Assembly (NCBI GenBank): GCA_001816385.1
Contig: MHBW01000009.1
Location: 1-34,388 of the forward strand
Reading direction: 5' to 3'
Length of the DNA: 34,388 bases
Source: Candidatus Blackburnbacteria bacterium RIFCSPHIGHO2_01_FULL_43_15b
GTDB taxonomy: Bacteria; Patescibacteriota; Microgenomatia; UBA8517; UBA10165
Shown: positions 1-8,517 of the stretch, one piece after another
How the letters are laid out: each line of letters begins with the position of its first letter
How positions within the stretch are numbered: position 1 is the first letter of the stretch
Position numbers and translations under genes: made by a program
Notes under the pieces: model-generated
Database searches by the model: none
Seen by the model: the letters and a program-made list of their open reading frames with translations, nothing else
Told to the model about the DNA's origin: nothing

Positions 1-77
1 AGATATCATTACCATACCATAGGCCACACATAGGCTTGGGAATGAGACCGCCACTTAGAAGATAGAGTGTCGGATAT

Positions 78-539
78 TTACGGAAACATACCGGAGGTAA
101 GGGGTTTACCAGCGCGGTGGAAGAAACGGCGACCGTGTTCCTGAACCTTTTGGACCGGATGTGGGGCATCCTCGCCTAATAATAACGCAGCTCTTTGCCT
201 AAACTGTGCTTCTTCATCTTCCATTGACGTAGAAGACTCCCACGATTCTTTTTGAGAACTGTGTTCCGTGGATTCAACTGTCTGTTGTTTACTCATGAGG
301 GCATTGGTAAAGTCAATTACACTTTTAATATTTCTCGCTCCTTCAACCAAATGGGTCAAGCCCTGTACGGGGCGGGCGACAGCGTTTGTTAAAACTTGTG
401 CATCTTCCAAAAACTGATTTAACTTTTTAACAGAGCGTTTAAGATCAAGCAGAATTAAAAATGCCTGAGTTCCAACTGCGACAAGAAGACCTGTTAAGAG
501 CGAGACTACAACAAAGAGGAGGATGCGAACAGGATCCAT
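78..539 (-). CDS. small membrane protein with N-terminal TM helix and coiled segment, unknown function
   Basis: ORF with hydrophobic N-terminus (RILLFVVVSLLTGLLVAVGTQAFLILL), same-strand spacing with next gene. Confidence 0.7.
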   Translation of the reverse strand: MDPVRILLFVVVSLLTGLLVAVGTQAFLILLDLKRSVKKLNQFLEDAQVLTNAVARPVQGLTHLVEGARNIKSVIDFTNALMSKQQTVESTEHSSQKESWESSTSMEDEEAQFRQRAALLLGEDAPHPVQKVQEHGRRFFHRAGKPLTSGMFP

Positions 540-571
540 TTGATTAATTCAGGTTAAACCATTAAACTTTA

Positions 572-1177
572 TTAGTCAACCAGCCGATCTATGACCGTAC
601 TTTTGCCGGAGCGAGAGGTAGCACGGATCTCTACTTTTTCTCCCAAATTCCCGCGGTCAAGTTCTACAGAAAAAGAGCCATCTTTCTCAAGAAGAATTAG
701 TCTTTTATCTACTTCCACAATTGCTGAGGGCAAAGTTTTACCCGAAACTAATACATTTTCTCCCTGAGTTTTGGTTTGCACTGACAAAGATGGCGGCGCC
801 ACAAAAAGAAGATATTGGCGAAACAAATACCCACCAACTAAAAGTAGTGTTGCCAAAACAGAGGCGGTAATAGTCGCTTTGGGCGTCCAGATAAAACGTC
901 CGCTTACCGGCATTTCCTGCCGTTTAGATTCCTTGGCGCCAGTGGAAGTAAAATCTCTCCTTAACAAGGCTAAGGCTACCTTTGTGTCCACCCCCACATG
1001 TTGGGCGTAGCTTTTAACAAACCCTGCAGCTATGGAAAAATTTGGCAAACCCGCCCAAAATGACTCTTCCAAGGCAATCAAAAACTTTTCTTTAATTTTA
1101 GTCGTCTGGGCAACATCTGATAAAGTTAAGTCTTTTTCTTCACGAGCATTTTTAAGCAAACTTCCGACAGTACGCAT
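572..1177 (-). CDS. RodZ-like protein: N-terminal HTH_25-type helix-turn-helix, one TM, C-terminal beta-rich domain
   Basis: MRTVGSLLKNAREEKDLTLSDVAQTTKIKEKFLIALEE...FSIAAGFVKSYAQHVGVD is the RodZ/HTH_25 pattern; TM followed by an extracytoplasmic segment. Confidence 0.8.
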   Translation of the reverse strand: MRTVGSLLKNAREEKDLTLSDVAQTTKIKEKFLIALEESFWAGLPNFSIAAGFVKSYAQHVGVDTKVALALLRRDFTSTGAKESKRQEMPVSGRFIWTPKATITASVLATLLLVGGYLFRQYLLFVAPPSLSVQTKTQGENVLVSGKTLPSAIVEVDKRLILLEKDGSFSVELDRGNLGEKVEIRATSRSGKSTVIDRLVD

Positions 1178-1184
1178 ATATCAC

Positions 1185-3263
1185 TTATTGTGCAGCCTGC
1201 TGCGCTAAAAATTCTTCCGGGTTATTTATCAAAACATCGCGCGGCTTTGAACCATCAGCTCTCCCCACAACTCCTGAAGCTTCCAACTGATCAAGCATTC
1301 TGGCTGCCCGAGCATACCCCACAGAAAGCCTTCTTTGTAAAAGTGAAGCTGAGGCTTTGTCACTTCCACAAACTATTCTGACCGCTTCAGCAAAAAGATT
1401 ATCCCGTTCTTCTGTGCCCCCACCCGCAACACCATTTGTCCTATGAACAGGCATATTGGTTACTTCTTCTGTATACTGCGGTGCAACTCCGTTTCTTCTC
1501 AAGAATTCAATTAACCGGCTGGTATCGGGGTCTGAAACATAGGCGCCTTGAATACGACGTGGCTTAGCCTCATCGGGAGGCAAGTACAACATATCTCCAC
1601 GGCCAAGTAATTTTTCGGCTCCAGGAGAATCTAAAATAACCCGGGAATCAACAAGTGAAGAGACGGCAAAAGCAATACGTGCTGGAATATTAGCCTTAAT
1701 AAGTCCAGTTAAAACATCAACTGAGGGCCGTTGTGTCGCCAGGAGCATGTGAATCCCAACCGCCCGCGACATTTGAGCAAGTCGGGTAACCGCGTCTTCA
1801 ACCTCAGCAGGCGAAAAAAGCATAATATCGGCCAACTCATCAATAACTAATACTATATAAGGTAAGGCTTGGAAACCTGACATTTCGTTATAGGCGGCAA
1901 TATTTCTTGCTCCAACTTCGGCAAACATCTTATATCTCTGGTCCATTTCAGCCGCCAGATATTTCAAAGCTGATACAACCTTTTCAGGGTCTGTGATAAC
2001 CGGAGCCAGAAGATGAGGAATTCCGTTATAGCCTGTTAGCTCAACTCTTTTTGGGTCTACGAAAATAAATTTAACCTCATTGGGAGAAGCTCTAAAAAGA
2101 ATTGAACAGATAAACGAATTTAAAGCCACAGATTTCCCGGAGCCAGTTTGTCCTGCAATCAGCGAATGCGGCATTTTGGCCAAATCCGCAATAACTGGCT
2201 TGCCTGCCACGTCTAATCCCAAAGCCACAGCAAGTTTGGACTTGGCTTCGCGCATCAAATCAGACTCCAAAATTTGCCTTAGAGAAACAAATTCCGGGGA
2301 ACGGTTTGGTAATTCAATGCCCACAAGGGATCTTCCAGGAATTGGGGCTTCAATGCGAATTTGCCCCGAGGGAGCCGCTAAAGCCAGCGCCAAGTCGTTT
2401 GATAAGTTGGTAATTCTTGACAGTTTTGTCCCCAATGCAACTTCCAAAGCGTATTGCGTAACTGCCGGGCCGCCGTTTATTTCTTTAACTTGAGATTTAA
2501 TCCCAAAAGAGTCAAGAGTTCTTTCGATAATATCCGCATTGGCCTTAATATCTCCACGGTCGGCCTTTCCACCATGCGTATCCGAAACCAGAGAAAGAGG
2601 TGGGTAATCCCAAACTCCGGCCTGACCTGGGAGGTTAACTGCGGGGGCAGCAATTGCTACTTCCTTAACCGGTATCGGCAGTGTCGGTTTGCCTGCGCCA
2701 GGTGAAGAGGCAACTCCGCTGACTTTAATATTTTTAGCCAAATTAAACGACGAAGCAGGAGTCGTTCCCAAAATTCTGTGGCGGAAACCGACCAAAAGTG
2801 AGATAAAGAAGGCAATCACGCGGTCTAGAGAAGTGTTAAAAAAGACCAAAATTCCGATTACCATTCCGCCAAAAAAAACCATGGCAGCGCCAATTCCCGT
2901 TATTAAAACTGCAATAGCCTGCCAAATCTGGTCCCCAAAACTTCCCGCGCGTGTCAAAGCCGCCGCGCAAAGTGCAAAAAGTACGCTGCCTAATAAAACC
3001 GCAGGTTGATTTAAGGGAGTTTTTAGTCGGGACATCATCATTCCCGATACAATCAAAAAAAATGGAATAAAAAGAGCAGTCCAGGAAAAACGCAAAACTA
3101 AAGCACTGTTTAGAGAATTTAAGATAAAACCTTGTCTTGAAAATGAAACAATAATTAAACCAGCAATGGCAAAACAGAGGATTTGGGCAATAGACACAAG
3201 GGTGTGTTTTTTAAGTTTTAAGTTAAAGGAGCTTTTTAAAAAACCGCGTCTTCTTCTGGGCAT
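1185..3263 (-). CDS. ftsK: DNA translocase FtsK/SpoIIIE
   Basis: N-terminal TM helices; Walker A AGQTGSGKSVALN; PYIVLVIDELADIM; MLLATQRPSVDVLTGLIKANIPARIAF; C-terminal gamma winged helix (LLQRRLSVGYARAARMLDQLEASGVVG). Confidence 0.97.
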   Translation of the reverse strand: MPRRRRGFLKSSFNLKLKKHTLVSIAQILCFAIAGLIIVSFSRQGFILNSLNSALVLRFSWTALFIPFFLIVSGMMMSRLKTPLNQPAVLLGSVLFALCAAALTRAGSFGDQIWQAIAVLITGIGAAMVFFGGMVIGILVFFNTSLDRVIAFFISLLVGFRHRILGTTPASSFNLAKNIKVSGVASSPGAGKPTLPIPVKEVAIAAPAVNLPGQAGVWDYPPLSLVSDTHGGKADRGDIKANADIIERTLDSFGIKSQVKEINGGPAVTQYALEVALGTKLSRITNLSNDLALALAAPSGQIRIEAPIPGRSLVGIELPNRSPEFVSLRQILESDLMREAKSKLAVALGLDVAGKPVIADLAKMPHSLIAGQTGSGKSVALNSFICSILFRASPNEVKFIFVDPKRVELTGYNGIPHLLAPVITDPEKVVSALKYLAAEMDQRYKMFAEVGARNIAAYNEMSGFQALPYIVLVIDELADIMLFSPAEVEDAVTRLAQMSRAVGIHMLLATQRPSVDVLTGLIKANIPARIAFAVSSLVDSRVILDSPGAEKLLGRGDMLYLPPDEAKPRRIQGAYVSDPDTSRLIEFLRRNGVAPQYTEEVTNMPVHRTNGVAGGGTEERDNLFAEAVRIVCGSDKASASLLQRRLSVGYARAARMLDQLEASGVVGRADGSKPRDVLINNPEEFLAQQAAQ

Positions 3264-3312
3264 GTTAGGGAAAGTATACCATAGCTCGAGTTGAACTCAA
3301 GCGTACACATCC

Positions 3313-3341
3313 ATATTATAGGTTTTTTGTAGGTTTGTCAA
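3313..3341 (-). promoter_or_regulatory. candidate sigma70-type promoter for ftsK (TTGACA-17-TAATAT)
   Basis: minus-strand TTGACA aacctacaaaaaaccta TAATAT upstream of ftsK. Confidence 0.6.
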
Positions 3342-3348
3342 CTTTTCC

Positions 3349-5025
3349 CTACTTTTCAACAATAACGGGGAGTATCATGGGCCGGCGGCCGGTTTCTTCA
3401 AAGAAGAAGCGTTCCAAAAATTCAACAGAAAGGTGTTTCATATCCCTGCCTTCTTTTCTCCTTGACCTAGCTCTAATCTCATTAGCCACAGCCCCACCGG
3501 CTCTTTCCAAAAAGGATTTATTTTCTTTCATAAACACAAAGCCGCGGGAGATAAGTTCTGGCTCCCCAACCAAGTTCCCTGAAGTTTTATCTGTCTGCAT
3601 AACTACAATAACCACTCCCTCTTTTGCCAACGTTTTGCGGTCTGACAAAACAACCTCGCCCACATCTCCCAATCCCAAACCATCAACCAGCAAACTCTTG
3701 ACCGGAATATGTTCCCCATTTTTAACTTTTCCATCCCTGGTAAATTCCACGACATCCCCATGTTTTAACTCCAAAGTCTGTTCTTTCTCCCAACCCATCT
3801 TTTGCGCCAAGGCGCTATATAGGCGATTATGCCTAATTGTTCCGCCAATAGGTACTAAATACTTCGGGCGAACCAGCGCCAAAAGCATCTCAATATCCTT
3901 TTGCGAACCGTGGCCGGAAACGTGTAAGTCTTCCTGGGTATCGTAGTAGTGAACCTCAGCACCTCTCTCTATTAGATTGTCAACCACATAATTTGTAGTT
4001 TGACCTGTCCCAGGAGGCGCCGGATCTGCCGAGAAAACAACCACGTCCCCCGGCTTTACTTTCAAAAATTGATGTTCGTCTATGCTAACTCTATATAAAG
4101 CTGAACCCACTTGCCCATAGCAACCAGAAATTAGATATAAAATTTTATCAGGAGGTAGAGAGTCAGCTTGCTTAATCGAAACAACAGTTTTGTTGTCATA
4201 TGTTAAATGCCCCAAGGTTCGGGCAATTTCTGCTTTTCTTTCAATTGACCTGCCAATAAAAATTGCTTTTTTGCCCAAGTTTTGGCAAATATTTATCGCC
4301 TGCTGCATTCTTGAGATGTTGGAAGAAATCGTGGTGAAAAATATTCTTCCTTTTGCCTCTTTAATAATTGCGGCGATATTTTTTTCGATGTCTATTTCAG
4401 ACATCGTGTACCCTTCAGAAGTTGCTCCTAAAGAATCGGAAGCCATAAATAAAACCCCGCCTTTGGCCAAATTGGCAGCTTTGGCTATATCAAAAGGTTT
4501 CCCATCAACCGGAGTCCAGTCGAATTTAAAATCCGGGACGTGGAATGCCCGGCCTACAGGCGTAGTGATACTAAACCCTAAAGAATCCGGAACTGAGTGG
4601 GTAATTCTAAAAGCGTCAATAATAAAACTTCCGGCGGCAACCGGTCCACTTTCGGGATCAATAATATTGACCTTTTTACCGCGAATTCCATAATCCAAAA
4701 GTTTATCTTCGATAAAACCAGCCACTAATTGGGAAGAATATATTTTAACGTCGGGCAAAACGTCCAAAAGAAAGGGGATGGCGCCAAAATGGTCCTCATG
4801 AGCGTGAGAGATAAAAACTCCTTTAATTTTCTCCTTATTTTTGACAAGATAAGAAAAGTCAGGAATTACCAAATCGACTCCAAAGGTTGCCTCTTCAGGA
4901 AAACCCACTCCGCAATCGAGCACAATAATCTCCGCCGATCCACGATCGGGTTGATACTCGTATATATACAAATTTTCAGTGACGTCGATCGTCCCCGAAA
5001 TTGCAATGAAGCGTAATTTATCCAT
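3349..5025 (-). CDS. ribonuclease J family metallo-beta-lactamase/beta-CASP nuclease
   Basis: HAHEDHFGAIPF metal motif; beta-CASP segment; C-terminal PIGGTIRHNRLYSALAQKMGW typical of RNase J. Confidence 0.95.
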   Translation of the reverse strand: MDKLRFIAISGTIDVTENLYIYEYQPDRGSAEIIVLDCGVGFPEEATFGVDLVIPDFSYLVKNKEKIKGVFISHAHEDHFGAIPFLLDVLPDVKIYSSQLVAGFIEDKLLDYGIRGKKVNIIDPESGPVAAGSFIIDAFRITHSVPDSLGFSITTPVGRAFHVPDFKFDWTPVDGKPFDIAKAANLAKGGVLFMASDSLGATSEGYTMSEIDIEKNIAAIIKEAKGRIFFTTISSNISRMQQAINICQNLGKKAIFIGRSIERKAEIARTLGHLTYDNKTVVSIKQADSLPPDKILYLISGCYGQVGSALYRVSIDEHQFLKVKPGDVVVFSADPAPPGTGQTTNYVVDNLIERGAEVHYYDTQEDLHVSGHGSQKDIEMLLALVRPKYLVPIGGTIRHNRLYSALAQKMGWEKEQTLELKHGDVVEFTRDGKVKNGEHIPVKSLLVDGLGLGDVGEVVLSDRKTLAKEGVVIVVMQTDKTSGNLVGEPELISRGFVFMKENKSFLERAGGAVANEIRARSRRKEGRDMKHLSVEFLERFFFEETGRRPMILPVIVEK

Positions 5026-5033
5026 TTTTTATC

Positions 5034-5074
5034 GTCATTGCGAGACCCCGCTTGGCGGGGCTCCTCGCGATGAC
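5034..5074. repeat. intergenic palindromic element / long hairpin
   Basis: GTCATTGCGAG-ACCCCGCTTGGCGGGGCTC-CTCGCGATGAC; 11-bp outer arms with one mismatch plus GC-rich inner stem. Confidence 0.75.
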
Positions 5075-5085
5075 ATAATAATCAC

Positions 5086-5697
5086 TTACACCAACCCCAT
5101 CTGCTCTGGTTTTGGCTGATTCTTTTCTTTAATCTTTTCCAAAATTTGGGGTAGTTTTTTAAAGTCTTCCACAAACTGCTGCATTACCGCTCCGGCGCGA
5201 AGAGCCGCGGCGGGATGGTACATTGGTACAATTGTAACATCCTTTCCGTTCCATTTCAGCTCGTAGGGCTTTCCGTGGATTTGTGATATTCTCTCCCCAG
5301 GCAAAAACTTACCCATAGAAAACCGTCCCAAGGTTACAATTACCGGTGGATTGATAATCTCAATTTCCCGATCAACATAAGGTTGAAACGCCGCAATCTC
5401 GTGAGGCTCCGGATCGCGATTTCCTGGTGGACGGAAACGAACGACATTTGAAATATAAACATCTTCCCGCTTGAGCCCAATCGTTTCCAGAGTACGATTC
5501 AAAAGTTTCCCTGCCTGCCCGACAAACGGCCTGCCTTGCAAGTTTTCGTTAAAACCTGGCCCTTCCCCAATAAAATATAATTCTGCGTCAGGATTCCCCT
5601 CGCCAAACACCAAACGTGTTTCATTTGTTCTTAAAGGGAGACTTGTGTCCTCCTCCATCTCTTGTTTCAACCTTGCTAATTCTTCAACTTTGCTCAT
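5086..5697 (-). CDS. family-4-type uracil-DNA glycosylase lacking the Fe-S cysteines
   Basis: LVFGEGNPDAELYFIGEGPGFNENLQGRPFVGQAGKLLNRTLETIGL, NVVRFRPPGNRDP, PMYHPAAALR; ATG at 5697 preferred to the TTG at 5709. Confidence 0.9.
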   Translation of the reverse strand: MSKVEELARLKQEMEEDTSLPLRTNETRLVFGEGNPDAELYFIGEGPGFNENLQGRPFVGQAGKLLNRTLETIGLKREDVYISNVVRFRPPGNRDPEPHEIAAFQPYVDREIEIINPPVIVTLGRFSMGKFLPGERISQIHGKPYELKWNGKDVTIVPMYHPAAALRAGAVMQQFVEDFKKLPQILEKIKEKNQPKPEQMGLV

Positions 5698-5711
5698 GAT
5701 ATCTAACAACT

Positions 5712-6368
5712 TTATTCCACTGACCTGAAACCTAATTCTTTGGCTTGCTGGGCAAAAAAAGCCCTTAGCTGTTCTAATGTTAGCGGTTTTAGCATTTTGG
5801 GCAAGGTAGTAAAGTTTTCAACCTCAGTAAAGTCTGTTGCTGCCAAATATGGGTCAAGGTCTACATTAAACTTTATCCTCACTCCTTCTCTCAAATCCCA
5901 AAAGTTAAATTTCTGAAGAAGGAAATAAAGATCCACAAAATCTTTCACCTCTACCCTCTGGTTTACCGTAAGCAGTTTGTTCACTGCAATATCAAGAAGG
6001 CTATTTGTAGAAATTCCGTTATATAGCACTGTGTTCTCGAGGTGCCGATAGGGATAATACGCAAAATCAACTTTTAACTCAACGCCATCGGAAAACTTGA
6101 GTATACATATATAAACAGGCCATACAACCCGCGGAGTAATCGTAAAACCGGTAGTTATAGACCAGTCATTTAATATTGCCAATATGTGCTGTGTGTCAAG
6201 TTTCTCCGGAGTAAAAAGATCCACGTCGACACTTTCCCTGTGCCTTAAATATACCTCGCTTAAGGCCGTGCCACCGGTAAAGTAGAAAGTCGATTTAATA
6301 TAATCGCTTCCTTCCACTAAATCCAGAATTTGTTTTTGTTCTTTGGTGAGGATTGAACCTTGCCCCAT
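5712..6368 (-). CDS. AbiEii-like nucleotidyltransferase (toxin-like)
   Basis: FYFTGGTALSEVYLRHRESVDVDLFTPE matches the AbiEii/DUF1814 nucleotidyltransferase motif. Confidence 0.8.
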   Translation of the reverse strand: MGQGSILTKEQKQILDLVEGSDYIKSTFYFTGGTALSEVYLRHRESVDVDLFTPEKLDTQHILAILNDWSITTGFTITPRVVWPVYICILKFSDGVELKVDFAYYPYRHLENTVLYNGISTNSLLDIAVNKLLTVNQRVEVKDFVDLYFLLQKFNFWDLREGVRIKFNVDLDPYLAATDFTEVENFTTLPKMLKPLTLEQLRAFFAQQAKELGFRSVE

Positions 6369-6550
6369 ATCAACAGTTCCATTAGCCTTTTGGTTTGCGG
6401 AAACAAATTAAGCCTATCCCAGTATTTTTTGACATCAGCGAGCTTAATTTTTTCTTCCCCCGGGCCGTAATTGATCATTCTCTCCAAGATCAAAATACGT
6501 CCCTGTTCGGTCTTTTCCAACTCTTTTCTATCATAGTCCCAAAGAAACAT
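6317..6550 (-). CDS. small protein upstream of and overlapping the AbiEii-like gene; putative antitoxin/partner
   Basis: ORF overlaps the AbiEii-like ORF by 52 nt; FLWDYD...RILILERMINYG..EEIK-like pattern is common in such partners. Confidence 0.6.
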   Translation of the reverse strand: MFLWDYDRKELEKTEQGRILILERMINYGPGEEKIKLADVKKYWDRLNLFPQTKRLMELLIWGKVQSSPKNKNKFWI

Positions 6551-6592
6551 GCTTACAGTATACCATCTTCCAAAGAAGTTCGGCCAGAAGGA

Positions 6593-7345
6593 TTATTGGG
6601 TGAATGTGAAAGTAGAAAGGATACTTTTTATCAATTCTGGTGAAATTCTAACAACAGGGATCTCCTGTAGATTTCCGAGCTCACTTTGGGCTTGCACGTC
6701 TAAAATGAAACCATAACCATTACCAGTAAACCACGCTTCGAAGCCATCTTCTCCTTTGTTGACAGGATTGTGTGTTACATACCAAACGGCATCTTTTCCA
6801 CCCACTTTAAAACTATTCTTAGCTTCAATTAAAGAATAATCGCCAACATTGTAAGGAAATGTTTTATCATAACGATTAGCTTTGTGTAATTTTATCAATT
6901 CATCTAAATTACCTGGAAAAGGGAACATTGATAACAGAAAGCTTTTGCCAGAATTTTCAAAAATTAGAATATCGTTAGTTTCTTTGCCACTTACTGATTC
7001 CCCCGGTGGCTTCACTAGATCGAGATAATCACTTGGGTATTTGAGTGAAAAGCCTATTGTGGTATTCCTGTACACTTTCCAATTTGCTGCTTCGTCAATT
7101 TTATCTGTTGGAGTAGGACAAACCAGTATCGGATCGCAGGGAGTAGTAAAACATTCAACTTGGTGGTAATAACAACCTGGCGGAGGAGTTGGGGTAGGAG
7201 TTGGCCTGGGCCAGGTTAATTGTCTTTTGATATATTCAACTCCGCCTGGCTTGGGAATTAAAACATATCCCACAATCCCAGCGACAGCAATAAGAATCAA
7301 AATTAAAATCGGTGCAAAACCACGCTGAGAGGAGGTTCTCGACAT
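6593..7345 (-). CDS. membrane-anchored extracytoplasmic protein with proline-rich linker
   Basis: N-terminal RGFAPILILILIAVAGIVGYVLIPK anchor, Pro/Thr-rich linker, globular C-terminal domain (WKVYRNTTIGFSLKYPSDY). Confidence 0.75.
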   Translation of the reverse strand: MSRTSSQRGFAPILILILIAVAGIVGYVLIPKPGGVEYIKRQLTWPRPTPTPTPPPGCYYHQVECFTTPCDPILVCPTPTDKIDEAANWKVYRNTTIGFSLKYPSDYLDLVKPPGESVSGKETNDILIFENSGKSFLLSMFPFPGNLDELIKLHKANRYDKTFPYNVGDYSLIEAKNSFKVGGKDAVWYVTHNPVNKGEDGFEAWFTGNGYGFILDVQAQSELGNLQEIPVVRISPELIKSILSTFTFTQ

Positions 7346-7393
7346 TAATTAATACTAGGCTTTTTTGTAAGAATTGTCAAATAGGGGACACTC

Positions 7394-7633
7394 TCAAGCG
7401 GAGGCAAAAATTTCTTTTTTTAGCTTTTTGGGAAGAGATTTCCCAATATCCTTTATCAGCTTGGAAGCAAAAAGTACCTCAATGTAAACAGGCTCTCCAC
7501 CCTTGGTAAAGTGCACAATCATCCCTTCTTTGGTTTCTTCAGCGTGGTCAATTTTTTTCTGTGAAAACCAAATGTTTAGAACATCATCCTCGGGTTCGTA
7601 ATATATACCTTTATTGATTGTGTGTTTAGCCAT
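7394..7633 (-). CDS. DUF2283-like small protein (antitoxin-like)
   Basis: YYEPEDDVLNIWFSQ...DHAEETKEGMIVHFTKGGEPVYIEVLFASK pattern. Confidence 0.75.
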   Translation of the reverse strand: MAKHTINKGIYYEPEDDVLNIWFSQKKIDHAEETKEGMIVHFTKGGEPVYIEVLFASKLIKDIGKSLPKKLKKEIFASA

Positions 7634-7886
7634 AGCGCCCTTTCGTTACTGGGTAAAAAGTGATCACGGTAATTATATCATCACCTTGCACATATATTAT
7701 TCGCAAATCATGTTTGTCATCTAAACTACCTACAACTATCCTTGTACCGTATCGTCCTTGTGAAGAAAGACTGTAAACTTTATTCGCACTGTTAGTAATT
7801 ATTATCGAACTTTTTGAAAAATTGTCGCAACTTTTTATTAGCTCTTCTGCGCAACCATTTACCCACATGTTTATTCCAACCGGCAC
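7626..7886 (-). CDS. DUF4258-like small protein (toxin-like), overlapping the DUF2283-like gene
   Basis: Short protein ending ...LRIIYVQGDDIITVITFYPVTKGRYG; 8-nt overlap with the DUF2283-like ORF; start may be GTG 7886 or ATG 7868. Confidence 0.6.
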   Translation of the reverse strand: MPVGINMWVNGCAEELIKSCDNFSKSSIIITNSANKVYSLSSQGRYGTRIVVGSLDDKHDLRIIYVQGDDIITVITFYPVTKGRYG

Positions 7887-7961
7887 CTCCAGCTCCTTGC
7901 CCCCACTTTAGGTATTTTGCAGAAATAATATACATACTCCTATCTACTCCTCGTAGTTAAA

Positions 7962-8459
7962 TTACAAGGGTATTTCTATTAGTTCCGCGGAGTTGGTTAC
8001 TGTGTCATAAACGGCAAACGAGGGCTTGGTAGTATTGCCCAAAGCGCCGGGATTTACCACCAAAGTCTGGTCGTAATACTCAACCCGTGCACCCAAGTGT
8101 AGGTGCCCATGGAACACCGCATCGTACTCGCCTGACGCGATCTGTTCTCTGACTTTCCCAGGCTGATGGACCATAACAATCTTTTTCCCATCCAAAGTGA
8201 ATTCCAAGATATCAGGCGCGCAGGCAGTTGCGCTATTACTAGTTAAAAGGTTCCAAATATCATTGTAACGCGCCTCGTCTGCGTTGCCGGTTATGGCATA
8301 TAGCGGAAGACCGGCACGGAGTACTTCACTTACATCTTGAGCTGTGGAAAAATCACCACAATGGAAGATTGCCTCCATATTTTGAGATTTGGCAAAACCC
8401 AAAACATGCCGAATCATGTTAATGTTGCCATGGGTGTCTGAAATAACGAGGACTTTCAT
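7962..8459 (-). CDS. YfcE/MJ0936-family metallophosphoesterase
   Basis: MKVLVISDTHGN, FHCGDF, ITGNADE, MVHQPGK, FHGHLHLGARVEYYDQTLVVNPGAL. Confidence 0.93.
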   Translation of the reverse strand: MKVLVISDTHGNINMIRHVLGFAKSQNMEAIFHCGDFSTAQDVSEVLRAGLPLYAITGNADEARYNDIWNLLTSNSATACAPDILEFTLDGKKIVMVHQPGKVREQIASGEYDAVFHGHLHLGARVEYYDQTLVVNPGALGNTTKPSFAVYDTVTNSAELIEIPL

Positions 8460-8475
8460 TCAGCAAAGTGTAGTA

Positions 8476-8517
8476 GCAGAATTTATTCTGCGCAATCTTG
8501 CGCGAATTAAAATTCGC
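8476..8517. repeat. triple-palindrome element, copy 1
   Basis: GCAGAATttATTCTGC, GCGCAAtcTTGCGC and GCGAATTaaAATTCGC head to tail; near-identical inverted copy at 30871-30908. Confidence 0.8.

Noticed and set aside
2080-2493. Plus-strand ORFs over ftsK (also over the RNase J, infB and pnp genes)
   Set aside because: Antisense to strongly recognised housekeeping genes; no family motif.
5034-5074. Rho-independent terminator of the UDG gene
   Set aside because: Strong hairpin but no U tract immediately downstream on either strand; better treated as a palindromic repeat.
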